Source: Flagellimonas abyssi (GTDB lineage: Bacteria; Bacteroidota; Bacteroidia; Flavobacteriales; Flavobacteriaceae). From it: DNA of 64,000 bases. The translations under genes were made by a program, and so were the position numbers. Location of the stretch: contig NZ_JAHZSV010000007.1 of assembly GCF_019457905.1 (NCBI RefSeq), positions 1-64,000 on the forward strand. The letters are read 5' to 3'. Under the pieces are notes generated by a model. It did no database searches, was not told the origin of the DNA, and worked only from the letters and a program-made list of their open reading frames with translations. Every line of letters starts with the position of its first letter. Position 1 is the first letter of the stretch. Of this stretch, positions 26,931 to 34,921 are shown piece by piece.

Positions 26931-28031
26931 CTATTCTTCGGCCAGGGCGTTCCACACCTTTATCTTGTCAGTTGCCGCTATGCCTGACTTTACCTCTACA
27001 AAAATGCCGTCGCTCACCCCTAATTCAACATCCTTTCTTTCAAACTTTTGATCAGCGGTTTCCACTTCTACAAACGGTTTTTTGCTATCATCATCAAACT
27101 GGACCAATGCTTCCTTTACTGCCAAAACGCTATCGGCCCTTGCTAAAATAATGGATGCATTGGCACTGAGACCTGCCCTGATAAAGACCGTATCGTTCTT
27201 TTTTAGGGTTCCCTTGATCTCAAATTGAATGGCCCCGTTCTCTTCTTTACCCTTGGGGGCGATATAATCCAATACGGCATCAAAAACCCGATTCTCTATG
27301 GCACCAACGGTTATTTCCAAAGGAAGGTCTTCTTTAATCCTTCCCACTTCGGATTCATCCACCTTTCCTTCGAATATCATTTTGTCGACATCGGCAATGG
27401 CGGCAATGGTAGTACCCTCGTTAAAGGTATTGCTTTCGATTACCTGATTGCCCACCTCCACAGGCACCTCAAGCACCATTCCGCTTACGGTGGCCCTTAT
27501 CATGGTATTGGCCGAACTGCTCAATCCGCTCGTAGTTCCGGTTTTTACAATATCGTAACGCTTATTGGCCGCTGCATATGCCTGTTTTGCCTGATCATAG
27601 GAAACTTCGGCACGCTCCAGATCTGTTTTGGATATGACACCCTTCCCATATAGCGTGGACTGGCGTTCGTAATTGCGTTTTTGATCATCTAAACTGATCT
27701 TGGCCTCATCGATTGCATTTTTCGTATCGTTAAGTGCTGAAAGATTGGGCACGACCTTGATTTTTGCCAAAAGATCTCCCGATTTCACGTAATCGCCCCC
27801 TTCCACATATATTTCCTCGATCACGCCCGAGATATTGGGTTTGATCAATACTTCTTCCAAAGGAAGAATGCTCCCTGTGGCCACCGCCTTTTTCACAATG
27901 GTTTGCTTGGATGGTGTCTCCGTTTGATAGACCACTGGGTCTTCGGCGTTTTTCTGATACAGGTAGTACATGGAGCCACCGAACACTATTACGATGAGCA
28001 GCAAGATGACAATGGTTACCGATTTTTTCAT
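26931..28031 (-). CDS. MacA-like periplasmic adaptor, copy 2
   Basis: A 366-residue membrane-fusion protein with an N-terminal TM anchor (about 5-25), a lipoyl-type domain (KPNISGVI, VKSGDLLA), a coiled-coil hairpin (about 95-165) and beta domains to the end. Same domain order and many shared motifs as the adaptor at 22483-23601. No TolC gene follows this copy; the ATPase gene comes next. Confidence 0.93.
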   Translation of the reverse strand: MKKSVTIVILLLIVIVFGGSMYYLYQKNAEDPVVYQTETPSKQTIVKKAVATGSILPLEEVLIKPNISGVIEEIYVEGGDYVKSGDLLAKIKVVPNLSALNDTKNAIDEAKISLDDQKRNYERQSTLYGKGVISKTDLERAEVSYDQAKQAYAAANKRYDIVKTGTTSGLSSSANTMIRATVSGMVLEVPVEVGNQVIESNTFNEGTTIAAIADVDKMIFEGKVDESEVGRIKEDLPLEITVGAIENRVFDAVLDYIAPKGKEENGAIQFEIKGTLKKNDTVFIRAGLSANASIILARADSVLAVKEALVQFDDDSKKPFVEVETADQKFERKDVELGVSDGIFVEVKSGIAATDKIKVWNALAEE

Positions 28032-28067
28032 TTTTTATAATTGTTAATTGATTGATTCTTTTAAATA

Positions 28068-29324
28068 TTATTCATTTCGCAATGCTTCGATGGGCCGTAC
28101 CCTGATCGCGCTCTGTGCAGGAATGAAGCCCGCCAAAAGCCCGGATACCATTAATATGGTCAAGGCGCCGGTTACCACCCCCACACTAACGCTTGGGCTC
28201 ATAAACATATCCACAGGGCCCACACTGTCCAGCAACGAGTTGATGCCAAAAATGACCAAGGAACCGAATATGATACCTACCATACCCGATATCAAAGTGA
28301 GGAAAATGGACTCCATCAAGATTTGCTTTTTTATGGACCATGGTTGTTCGCCCAGTGCTCTGCGTATGCCTATTTCCTTGGTGCGTTCCTTCACCACAAT
28401 GAGCATAATGTTGCTTACCCCTATAATACCGGAGAGCAGAACCATGATTCCCACGATATAGGCCACGGCCTTTAATGCTCCAAACAGGCTTTCTACACGG
28501 TTGTATTGTTCAAAAAGGTCAAAATAACCTACGGCCCGTGTGTCTTCCGGGTGGACTTTGTGACGTTTTTTCATCACATCCACAATGTTGTCCTTGAGCT
28601 GGGATATGGAACTGCCGTCGTTTGCGGTTATGGCCATCCAACCAACATCTTCCCCCCGGTTAAACGCTTGGGAAAATGATGTGAACGGGACAAATATTTC
28701 CTTTTGGCCCTCTTCGCCCCCACCACTATTGTTCTTCTTATAGGTGCCTATGACCATAAAGTTTACGCCCTGAATTTTGATATAAGTTCCCAGAGCTTCC
28801 TCATCCTTATCATAAAGGTCATTTTTTACTCCGTTGCCGATTATGGCCACTTTTCTTTTCTCACGGATATCGTTATAGTTCAAAAAACGGCCAGAGGTCA
28901 CTGACATTGGATCTTGATTGATAATTTCCGGGTAGTCCCCATATACATTGTACGCCCCGCTGCGCAGACCATGCACCACATTGTTGTTGCCCCCAAAACC
29001 ACCCAATTGGTTGCGAGGCGAGATAAACCTTAAATTGGGTACATTGTCCCTTAAGGCCTGCACATCATCAATTTTAAATTCAAAGCTTCTCCCTTTTGGT
29101 AAACCTTCGTAGGACCTAGTTGTGGCCCTGGTCCACATAAACATGGTATTGGTGGCCGTATCCCCAAAATCCTGTTTAATGCCATTTTCCAAACCTTTGC
29201 CTGCCGCCAAAAGCACAATAAGGATAAAAATGCCCCAACATACCCCAAAAGCGGTAAAGATGGTACGCCACACATTGGTAGTGAGCACCTCGATTATTTC
29301 CCGCCATCTATCTTTATTGAACAT
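28068..29324 (-). CDS. MacB-like ABC transporter permease, copy 2B
   Basis: A 418-residue MacB/FtsX-type permease: TM1 (about 18-42), MacB_PCD periplasmic domain (about 45-255), three C-terminal TM helices, coupling loop ERTKEIGIRRALGE. Its length and the start of its sequence match the 23640-24896 permease. It lies 36 bases before adaptor copy 2 and 12 bases after permease 2A. Confidence 0.93.
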   Translation of the reverse strand: MFNKDRWREIIEVLTTNVWRTIFTAFGVCWGIFILIVLLAAGKGLENGIKQDFGDTATNTMFMWTRATTRSYEGLPKGRSFEFKIDDVQALRDNVPNLRFISPRNQLGGFGGNNNVVHGLRSGAYNVYGDYPEIINQDPMSVTSGRFLNYNDIREKRKVAIIGNGVKNDLYDKDEEALGTYIKIQGVNFMVIGTYKKNNSGGGEEGQKEIFVPFTSFSQAFNRGEDVGWMAITANDGSSISQLKDNIVDVMKKRHKVHPEDTRAVGYFDLFEQYNRVESLFGALKAVAYIVGIMVLLSGIIGVSNIMLIVVKERTKEIGIRRALGEQPWSIKKQILMESIFLTLISGMVGIIFGSLVIFGINSLLDSVGPVDMFMSPSVSVGVVTGALTILMVSGLLAGFIPAQSAIRVRPIEALRNE

Positions 29325-29336
29325 AGCTGTTTTTGG

Positions 29337-30581
29337 TTATTCGTCTCTTAAGGATTCGATTACTTTTACTTTTGCCGCTTTGTAGGCAGGAACAAAACCT
29401 GCGAGGGTCCCGGCCACTATTAAAACGATTACAGTGGAAAAGGCCACGTTAAAATTGACCGAGGGATTCATAATATAATCCACCTCTATATTGGGCCCTA
29501 CAATTTCCAAAAGGGCCATACTAAAAATCAGTCCGCCGAAACCTGAAATGGCGGTCACGAAAATGGCCTCATGAAGTATCATTGCGATAATGGACCAAGG
29601 TTTGGCCCCAAGTGCTTTTCGTATACCAATTTCGCGGGTACGTTCCTTTACTACGATCATCATAATATTGCTCACGCCCACTACTCCTGCGATAATGGTA
29701 CATACGCCCACAAACCAGAAGAATAGTTTTATGTTATTGGTGAGCCCATAATAGCGTTTGGCCTCTTCCATGGCGCTCCACACCTCAATCGCACCTGTAT
29801 CGTCCGGAGCTATGGTATGGGTCTGCTGTAAATACTGTCGGAGGCCATTTTTAAAATCTACCGCTTGGGCAACGGCCTTATCAAAATTTTCCACGGGTGG
29901 CAGGGTAAAGGTCATATTGTTGACCCGGTTGCCGCCATTAAATGTTCGCTGTGCCGTAGTTATGGGAATATAGATACGTTCTTCTTCCCGGTCCTCCATT
30001 TCTTTATATACTCCTACTACCCTAAAGGGTATTCCTGAAATATCGATAAATTCACCGATGGGCGTTTCCACCTCTCCAAAAACATCCTTTTTAATTTTGT
30101 CCCCTATAATGGCCACTTTGCCATTGGAAATTTCATCTTGATAATTGATGAACCTCCCTTCGGAGATTTGGGCATTCTCTATAAATTGAAAATCGGAGGC
30201 TACGCCCTGAACGCCGTAGATGAGCGCTTCCTTTCCATAATTGACATTGACTCCACGAACAAATATTCTGGCGGAACCACGGTCAATACCCTCTTTGAAC
30301 ATCGTACTTGCCTTATCAAAATTTTCGTTTACGAGCTGAATCCGCCTTCCCGGGTTAAGACCTTTATATTCCTTGGAAGTTACACCAGGCCACACCCAAA
30401 CACTGGTGGAGGCATCTTGCTTGAACTCATTTTCGATACCGTTGCGCATTCCCTGTCCAAATCCAAGAAGAATGACCAATATAAATATGCCGGATGCCAC
30501 GGAAAGGCCGGTCAAAAAGGTCCTGAGTTTGTTCTTTCGTATGGTGTCAAATATTTCTTGCCACCGCTCAAGGTCGAACAT
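29337..30581 (-). CDS. MacB-like ABC transporter permease, copy 2A
   Basis: A 414-residue MacB/FtsX-type permease and the first gene of the export operon. TM1 (about 18-42), periplasmic domain (about 45-260), three C-terminal TM helices, loop ERTREIGIRKALGA. It is the counterpart of the 24899-26128 permease. The leader upstream of its ATG holds a perfect 6-bp inverted repeat at 30606-30621. Confidence 0.93.
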   Translation of the reverse strand: MFDLERWQEIFDTIRKNKLRTFLTGLSVASGIFILVILLGFGQGMRNGIENEFKQDASTSVWVWPGVTSKEYKGLNPGRRIQLVNENFDKASTMFKEGIDRGSARIFVRGVNVNYGKEALIYGVQGVASDFQFIENAQISEGRFINYQDEISNGKVAIIGDKIKKDVFGEVETPIGEFIDISGIPFRVVGVYKEMEDREEERIYIPITTAQRTFNGGNRVNNMTFTLPPVENFDKAVAQAVDFKNGLRQYLQQTHTIAPDDTGAIEVWSAMEEAKRYYGLTNNIKLFFWFVGVCTIIAGVVGVSNIMMIVVKERTREIGIRKALGAKPWSIIAMILHEAIFVTAISGFGGLIFSMALLEIVGPNIEVDYIMNPSVNFNVAFSTVIVLIVAGTLAGFVPAYKAAKVKVIESLRDE

Positions 30582-30605
30582 AGGTTAGTGATTTTGATTG
30601 ATGAA

Positions 30606-30621
30606 ATACGCAAAAGCGTAT
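30606..30621. promoter_or_regulatory. Inverted repeat upstream of the export operon
   Basis: ATACGC (30606-30611), AAAA, GCGTAT (30616-30621): a perfect 6-bp inverted repeat 25 bases before the first permease ATG. There is no T run, so a terminator is unlikely; it could be a regulator-binding site or an mRNA hairpin. Confidence 0.4.
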
Positions 30622-30687
30622 ATCAATTAGACTATCAAAATCTTAAATTGTTACAGTTAGAGTTAAAATCCCTATTGAAAGGATCTT

Positions 30688-30900
30688 TTAACCTCTCATC
30701 TTGCGATAAATAAAGTAGAAGAGGCCCGCAACCAAGACATAAGGAACGGCCATAAGATAAACGATTCCATTATTGATTGCTTCGGCGGTTTTTCCATCAG
30801 ACTCGCTCTCTACTACCGCTCGGCACATAGCACATTGTGCCTCCGACATCGTTGGAATAATCAACATTATGAACAATATGATGAGAAATCTAGTCTTCAT
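30688..30900 (-). CDS. Small membrane protein with periplasmic CxxC
   Basis: A 70-residue protein of no recognised family. It has an N-terminal hydrophobic export signal (RFLIILFIMLIIP), then Cys23-Ala-Met-Cys26 right after the probable cleavage region, a short polar stretch, and a C-terminal TM helix (about 45-65, VYLMAVPYVLVAGLFYFIY) ending in basic residues. The CxxC should face the periplasm. It is 6 bases after the DUF420 gene and last in a run of oxidase maturation genes with SCO, so a role in copper or thiol handling for cytochrome oxidase is a fair guess. I cannot assign a function. Confidence 0.8.
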   Translation of the reverse strand: MKTRFLIILFIMLIIPTMSEAQCAMCRAVVESESDGKTAEAINNGIVYLMAVPYVLVAGLFYFIYRKMRG

Positions 30901-30906
30901 GAAAAA

Positions 30907-31443
30907 TTAATAGGGGTAATAAGGTGAGATCATAACATAAACCAAAACACCGGTAACCGCAACGTAAAGCCAAATGGGAAAGGTGTACTTGGCCCATTGT
31001 CTGTGGCTCTCAAAATCGTCTAGATAGACTTTTGAATAGGTAATCAACACCAATGGTATTACGGATATGGACAACACAATGTGGGTCATCAATATAAAGT
31101 AATAGATAAACTTGATTGGCCCCTCCCCTCCAAAGACAGTGGTTTCGGAAGTCATGTGATAGGCCACATACATGACCAAAAACAAAGCGGACAAGACTAT
31201 ATTGGTCAACATCAACCTTCTATGTATCAATTGACGTCCATTCTTGATGGCTATAATGGCAGCAATCAATAGAATAGCTGTAAGACCGTTTATGCCCGCA
31301 TAAATCGGGGGGAGAAACGACAATGGTTTTGCATTCGGAATTTTATAACCAAACAAAAGTGCCACCACTAAAGGTATAGCGATGGAAATTACGGTAATCA
31401 ACCTATTGTACCGCTTTTCCTTTAGAGTAATTTCCTCGGTCAT
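30907..31443 (-). CDS. DUF420 family membrane protein
   Basis: A 178-residue inner-membrane protein with about five TM helices and conserved histidines (IHRRLMLTN, YVAYHM, THIVLS, ESHRQWAKYTFPIWLYV). This pattern fits DUF420 (YozB/CtaM-like), a family tied to cytochrome oxidase assembly; CtaM of Staphylococcus is needed for aa3-type oxidase. It starts inside the SCO stop (4-base overlap), which supports a shared role in oxidase maturation. Confidence 0.9.
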   Translation of the reverse strand: MTEEITLKEKRYNRLITVISIAIPLVVALLFGYKIPNAKPLSFLPPIYAGINGLTAILLIAAIIAIKNGRQLIHRRLMLTNIVLSALFLVMYVAYHMTSETTVFGGEGPIKFIYYFILMTHIVLSISVIPLVLITYSKVYLDDFESHRQWAKYTFPIWLYVAVTGVLVYVMISPYYPY

Positions 31444-32183
31444 TCTGCCAATAATTTTTTAATGTCCTCTTTTAATATGGTAATCTGTTGGGTTTCCCCG
31501 TCTGAATTTACTTTTTGTTCCTCGGTAATGGTTCCACGATAATAGATCAATGGGTTACCGAATTCATCTTCACGGGAACGAATATACCCATTTTTGTCTA
31601 CCAATGCGAACATACCGGAATGCTCGAATCCTCCTGGCGCATTTTGGTCTTCGTTGGCAAAAATGTAAAATCCTTGCCTTGCCAATTCATATATTTTCTC
31701 TTGATCGCCTGTCATCAAATGCCAATCCTTATCCGTGATACCATACTTTTCGGCATAGGCTGTTAGCACAGACGGTGTATCATATCGTGGGTTGATGGTA
31801 AAGGATGCCACTCCAAAATCTTCATCTTCTTTGAAGGCATCCTGCAATTCCACCAGATTTTTTGTCATTATGGGACAAATAGTGGGACAAGTGGTAAAGA
31901 AGAACTCAACTACATATACTTTGCCCAAATAGTCCTTGTTGGTCACCAATGTACTATCTTGATTATAAAACTCGAAGTCTGGCACGCGGCGCTTTTCACC
32001 TTGGTTGACCACAAAACCTACCTCTATTTCTTTGGAGCCATTGCTCATCCGGTCGTTTTCTACGACCGTGCCCCCTTTTATGCGTTTGGTGATTTCATAC
32101 ACCGCAAAAATCCCAAAAATCAATATGATCGCTGAGACCCAGATATAGGTATGCTTTCGTTTGTTATTTGCTCCTGTCGGCAT
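31440..32183 (-). CDS. SCO1/SenC family copper chaperone
   Basis: A 247-residue membrane-anchored thioredoxin-fold protein: TM anchor (about 13-30), then a periplasmic domain with the copper ligands Cys99 and Cys103 (TTCPTICP) and His188 (FEHSG). SCO proteins deliver copper, or reduce cysteines, at the CuA site of cytochrome oxidase subunit II. It overlaps the upstream cysteine-less SCO-like gene by 20 bases and DUF420 downstream by 4, forming a compact maturation operon. Its client is presumably CoxB at 58736-59857. Confidence 0.95.
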   Translation of the reverse strand: MPTGANNKRKHTYIWVSAIILIFGIFAVYEITKRIKGGTVVENDRMSNGSKEIEVGFVVNQGEKRRVPDFEFYNQDSTLVTNKDYLGKVYVVEFFFTTCPTICPIMTKNLVELQDAFKEDEDFGVASFTINPRYDTPSVLTAYAEKYGITDKDWHLMTGDQEKIYELARQGFYIFANEDQNAPGGFEHSGMFALVDKNGYIRSREDEFGNPLIYYRGTITEEQKVNSDGETQQITILKEDIKKLLAE

Positions 32184-32796
32184 TGTTCTTTTTTAAAGCT
32201 AAACGGTATTCGGCCAATATAATCTTAATGTCGTCCACCATTTTATTGTTCAATTCTGCTACTAAAGAGGTATCGAATCCATACTTGGTTCCTTCGTCCT
32301 CATCATCGGTTCGTCCGCGAAGTTTTAAATCCTTGTCAACTATAAATACATTGGGCGTGGAATAACTATCGTCCAAATCAATATTGGTCTCCAATGATTC
32401 AAAAATTGTTTCGATTTCATCTGGGTTGCCAAATGCAAAGTGCCATTTATCTATGTCGGAAAGTTTTCCCAATTCACTCTTCAAATCTTCGACCTTGCCC
32501 ATTTGGTCTTCCGTCACCAACATCACCATCTGAAAATCGTTGAACTCCCCAAATCTTTTATAGATTTTTTGGTTCAAATTGAACGCATTCCCTTGTTTGG
32601 ACGCTACATCATTGCCCAAAAAGCCTAAAATGGTAATCTTATCCTTTAGTTGAACATTGGGGTCTATCCGAGCTACATCTGCCACCTTTTCCGTGAGAAT
32701 GGGGAGGCGTCCAAAATTGTTCACTCCCGATGCGAAAAATAAATACACGACCACAGGGAGTATAAAAAGAACGGCTAATACAATTTTCTTCTTCAT
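32164..32796 (-). CDS. SCO/thioredoxin-like protein without cysteines
   Basis: A 210-residue protein with an N-terminal TM anchor (VLAVLFILPVVVYLFFASG) and a periplasmic domain that reads like a SCO/thioredoxin fold (KITILGFLGND, VMLVTED, STPNVFIVDKD, LRGRTDD). The Cys-x-x-x-Cys of SCO is absent and no cysteine occurs in the mature part. The ATG at 32796 is used because a terminator and a -7 box lie just upstream; an open frame reaching 32883 would cross both. It overlaps the real SCO gene by 20 bases. It may be a non-copper partner of SCO; that is an inference. Confidence 0.82.
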   Translation of the reverse strand: MKKKIVLAVLFILPVVVYLFFASGVNNFGRLPILTEKVADVARIDPNVQLKDKITILGFLGNDVASKQGNAFNLNQKIYKRFGEFNDFQMVMLVTEDQMGKVEDLKSELGKLSDIDKWHFAFGNPDEIETIFESLETNIDLDDSYSTPNVFIVDKDLKLRGRTDDEDEGTKYGFDTSLVAELNNKMVDDIKIILAEYRLALKKNNADRSK

Positions 32797-32814
32797 AGTG
32801 TTTATAAAACCGTA

Positions 32815-32822
32815 CAAAAATA
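32815..32822 (-). promoter_or_regulatory. -7 box for the SCO maturation operon
   Basis: The reverse strand reads TATTTTTG, an exact TAnnTTTG, predicting a leader of about 13 bases. The -33 region falls inside the terminator hairpin and has no TTTG, so support is partial. Confidence 0.42.
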
Positions 32823-32824
32823 AA

Positions 32825-32850
32825 AAAAGACGGTTGGAAAACCGTCTTTT
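32825..32850 (-). terminator. Terminator of the oxidase subunit operon
   Basis: An 11-bp stem AAAAGACGGTT (32825-32835) with AACCGTCTTTT (32840-32850) and a 4-base loop. On the reverse strand it is followed by a T-rich run. It lies 20 bases after the subunit IV stop and before the SCO operon start. Confidence 0.85.
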
Positions 32851-32870
32851 AAATCTGTTAAATGCTTTTC

Positions 32871-33254
32871 TTAGAAGTTCCAAGTAATGAATCCATCACT
32901 GTACACATTATAAATGTAGTCGGCTTCAAAAAGCAAGATGAATATCAAATAACATACTAGGAAAATCGGGGTCCATACAATTACCCTTCGCAATGGAGTT
33001 TTCTCGTCCCTTAAGTGCATAAAGTCCCATGCTATGTAATAGGCTTTAACCAGGGTAAGTATGATGAAAATCCAGTTAAGGAGTTTCATTCCCAAAAAAT
33101 GACTGTGGGTCAAGAACCGTGGTTTTATGATACCCAATGCAACTTCCACTGTTGTTACTATCGAAAGGAAAATAAGTACTCCCCAAATTTTTTGGGTGTT
33201 CGACTTAAATTTTACAAGTCCTCTGAAAATCTCGAGTTTATGATCGTGTGCCAT
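32871..33254 (-). CDS. Cytochrome c oxidase subunit IV-like protein
   Basis: A 127-residue membrane protein with three TM helices (about 24-42, 55-77, 88-112), as in the prokaryotic COX4/CyoD-like family. His-rich cytoplasmic start (MAHDHKLE). It is the last gene of the ctaB-coxC-coxC-coxD unit, 16 bases after the long subunit III gene and followed by a strong terminator. These subunits stabilise the heme-copper oxidase core. Confidence 0.88.
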   Translation of the reverse strand: MAHDHKLEIFRGLVKFKSNTQKIWGVLIFLSIVTTVEVALGIIKPRFLTHSHFLGMKLLNWIFIILTLVKAYYIAWDFMHLRDEKTPLRRVIVWTPIFLVCYLIFILLFEADYIYNVYSDGFITWNF

Positions 33255-33270
33255 TTATAATCTGTGTTTT

Positions 33271-34245
33271 TTATACCAAATAAAAGAATGTAAATACGAA
33301 TACCCATACCAAATCCACAAAGTGCCAGTACAGTCCAACCTTTTCTACCATTTCATAGTGACCTCTTCGCTCGTAGGTACCCAATATCACATTAAAGAAA
33401 ATGATGACATTGATCACTACTCCAGAGAATACGTGGAATCCGTGAAATCCTGTGATAAAGAAAAAGAAATCGGCGAACAATCTATGTCCATATTCGTTGT
33501 GAATAAGGTTTGCACCTTCTACCACTTGGTTAGCTTCCAGTATTTTTGAAAGCGATTCTTTTCTGTCCAAAAGGGTTTTTTCACCTTCTTCATTCAGTTG
33601 TTCCGTTCTGATAAGGATATTTGGTGTTGCTTTGAAACCTTCAACAACTTCGTTCAAAGAGTAAGAAGGCATCGACCTTTCACCATAAAACCATATACCT
33701 TCGCTCTCTACATGTCTTTCCCTTTCATCAGGTATTGTTTTTGCAAAGTCAGCCAAGGCAGCTCTTTCCCCTGTTTCCGCATCAACAAACTGAAGGATTC
33801 TACCTGAGTTGGTTTCTAGAGCTCCGTAATCACCTTTAATGAATGTTGCCCACTCCCATGCCTGTGAGCCAACGAAGATGGCACCACCGATGATGGTTAG
33901 GAACATATATAGGATAACGCTTTTTTGCTTCATTTTGTGACCTGCATCCACTGCGAGCACCATGGTCACAGAGGACATAATCAAAACAAAGGTCATGAAA
34001 GCCACATAATACATAGGATAGTTCCCATGGAAAAAGGGCACGTGGGTAAATACCTCATCGGCTATAGGCCATAGCTCTATAAACTTAAATCTTGAGAAAC
34101 CATAGGCTACCAAGAACCCAGAAAAGGTCAAGGCATCCGACATGATAAAAAACCACATCATCATTTTTCCATAGCTAGCGCCAAGAGGCTTATTTCCGCC
34201 TCCCCAAACGCTGTCTTCTGTACCGGTACTTACCGTTGCATCCAT
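33271..34245 (-). CDS. Cytochrome c oxidase subunit III with large soluble insertion
   Basis: A 324-residue subunit III (COX3 family). TM helices lie at about 27-50, 78-100, 108-130, 258-282 and 300-322, with the family motif ITGFHGFHVFSG near residue 265. Between the third and fourth helix is an insertion of about 120 polar residues (about 138-255) not found in ordinary five- or seven-TM forms. Subunit III protects the oxygen-reducing core and guides proton uptake. A second, short subunit III is encoded just upstream, so the two probably act together in one oxidase. Confidence 0.92.
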   Translation of the reverse strand: MDATVSTGTEDSVWGGGNKPLGASYGKMMMWFFIMSDALTFSGFLVAYGFSRFKFIELWPIADEVFTHVPFFHGNYPMYYVAFMTFVLIMSSVTMVLAVDAGHKMKQKSVILYMFLTIIGGAIFVGSQAWEWATFIKGDYGALETNSGRILQFVDAETGERAALADFAKTIPDERERHVESEGIWFYGERSMPSYSLNEVVEGFKATPNILIRTEQLNEEGEKTLLDRKESLSKILEANQVVEGANLIHNEYGHRLFADFFFFITGFHGFHVFSGVVINVIIFFNVILGTYERRGHYEMVEKVGLYWHFVDLVWVFVFTFFYLV

Positions 34246-34273
34246 ATAAAAGGTCGTTTTATTAAAACTTTCA

Positions 34274-34302
34274 CAAATTTACATTTTTTGATGTATTGTA
34301 AA
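34274..34302 (-). promoter_or_regulatory. Possible internal promoter before the long subunit III gene
   Basis: The reverse strand has TAAATTTG (plus 34274-34281), an exact TAnnTTTG, and TTTA (34299-34302) 17 bases upstream, at the short end of the spacing range. Predicted leader about 23 bases. Confidence 0.42.
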
Positions 34303-34337
34303 AGACAAACTTGATTGAAAACTGCGTCAATCTTGTT

Positions 34338-34919
34338 TTATTTCACGAAATACATAAATAGAATTAGATATACCCAAATAAAATCCAAAAAATGCCAAAA
34401 TGTGGCACCCAACTCCATTCCCAACATATTATCGGGGGTATACTTATGTCTTATTTGCTGTACAATAACCACTAAAAGTGAAATCAATCCTGCCACTACG
34501 TGGGCAATATGTACGGCAGCTATCAAAAATACGTAGGACATTTTTATATTACTGGTGGGACCGGTAAAATAATAACCGTTTTCCAGCATCTGTGAAAACC
34601 CCACAAATTGTAATGATATAAATGTGATTCCCAGTGCCAAAGTGATGAGCAAACATATAGTGCCCGCCTTTTGATTATTGTTGCTTACAGATTTTCTCGC
34701 GATAAAATAGGTAATACTGCTCAAGATAATCATGGCCGTGCTGACAAAGAATGCACTTGGGAGCTCTAAATCACTTACCCAATCCTCTCGTTTACTACTT
34801 ACAATATAGGCGCTCGTCCAACCAGCAAAGCCCATGATCAAACTCACAATACCGAACCAAAGCATCATTTTTTTTGCCCTTTTGTTCTTTTCCTCCGCTG
34901 TTCCTTGGGTTAAATCCAT
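34338..34919 (-). CDS. Cytochrome c oxidase subunit III, short form
   Basis: A 193-residue five-TM subunit III (TM at about 18-38, 55-75, 85-108, 125-150, 168-190) with AAVHIAHVVAGL and a final ATFWHFLDFIWVYLILF block typical of the family. It starts 2 bases after ctaB, so it is co-transcribed with it. It is complete, not a fragment of the longer copy downstream. Confidence 0.92.
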   Translation of the reverse strand: MDLTQGTAEEKNKRAKKMMLWFGIVSLIMGFAGWTSAYIVSSKREDWVSDLELPSAFFVSTAMIILSSITYFIARKSVSNNNQKAGTICLLITLALGITFISLQFVGFSQMLENGYYFTGPTSNIKMSYVFLIAAVHIAHVVAGLISLLVVIVQQIRHKYTPDNMLGMELGATFWHFLDFIWVYLILFMYFVK

Positions 34920-34921
34920 TT

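Noticed and set aside
33271..34919. A single subunit III gene split by a frameshift
   Set aside because: Each gene has its own start, five TM helices and family end motif, and 92 bases separate them.
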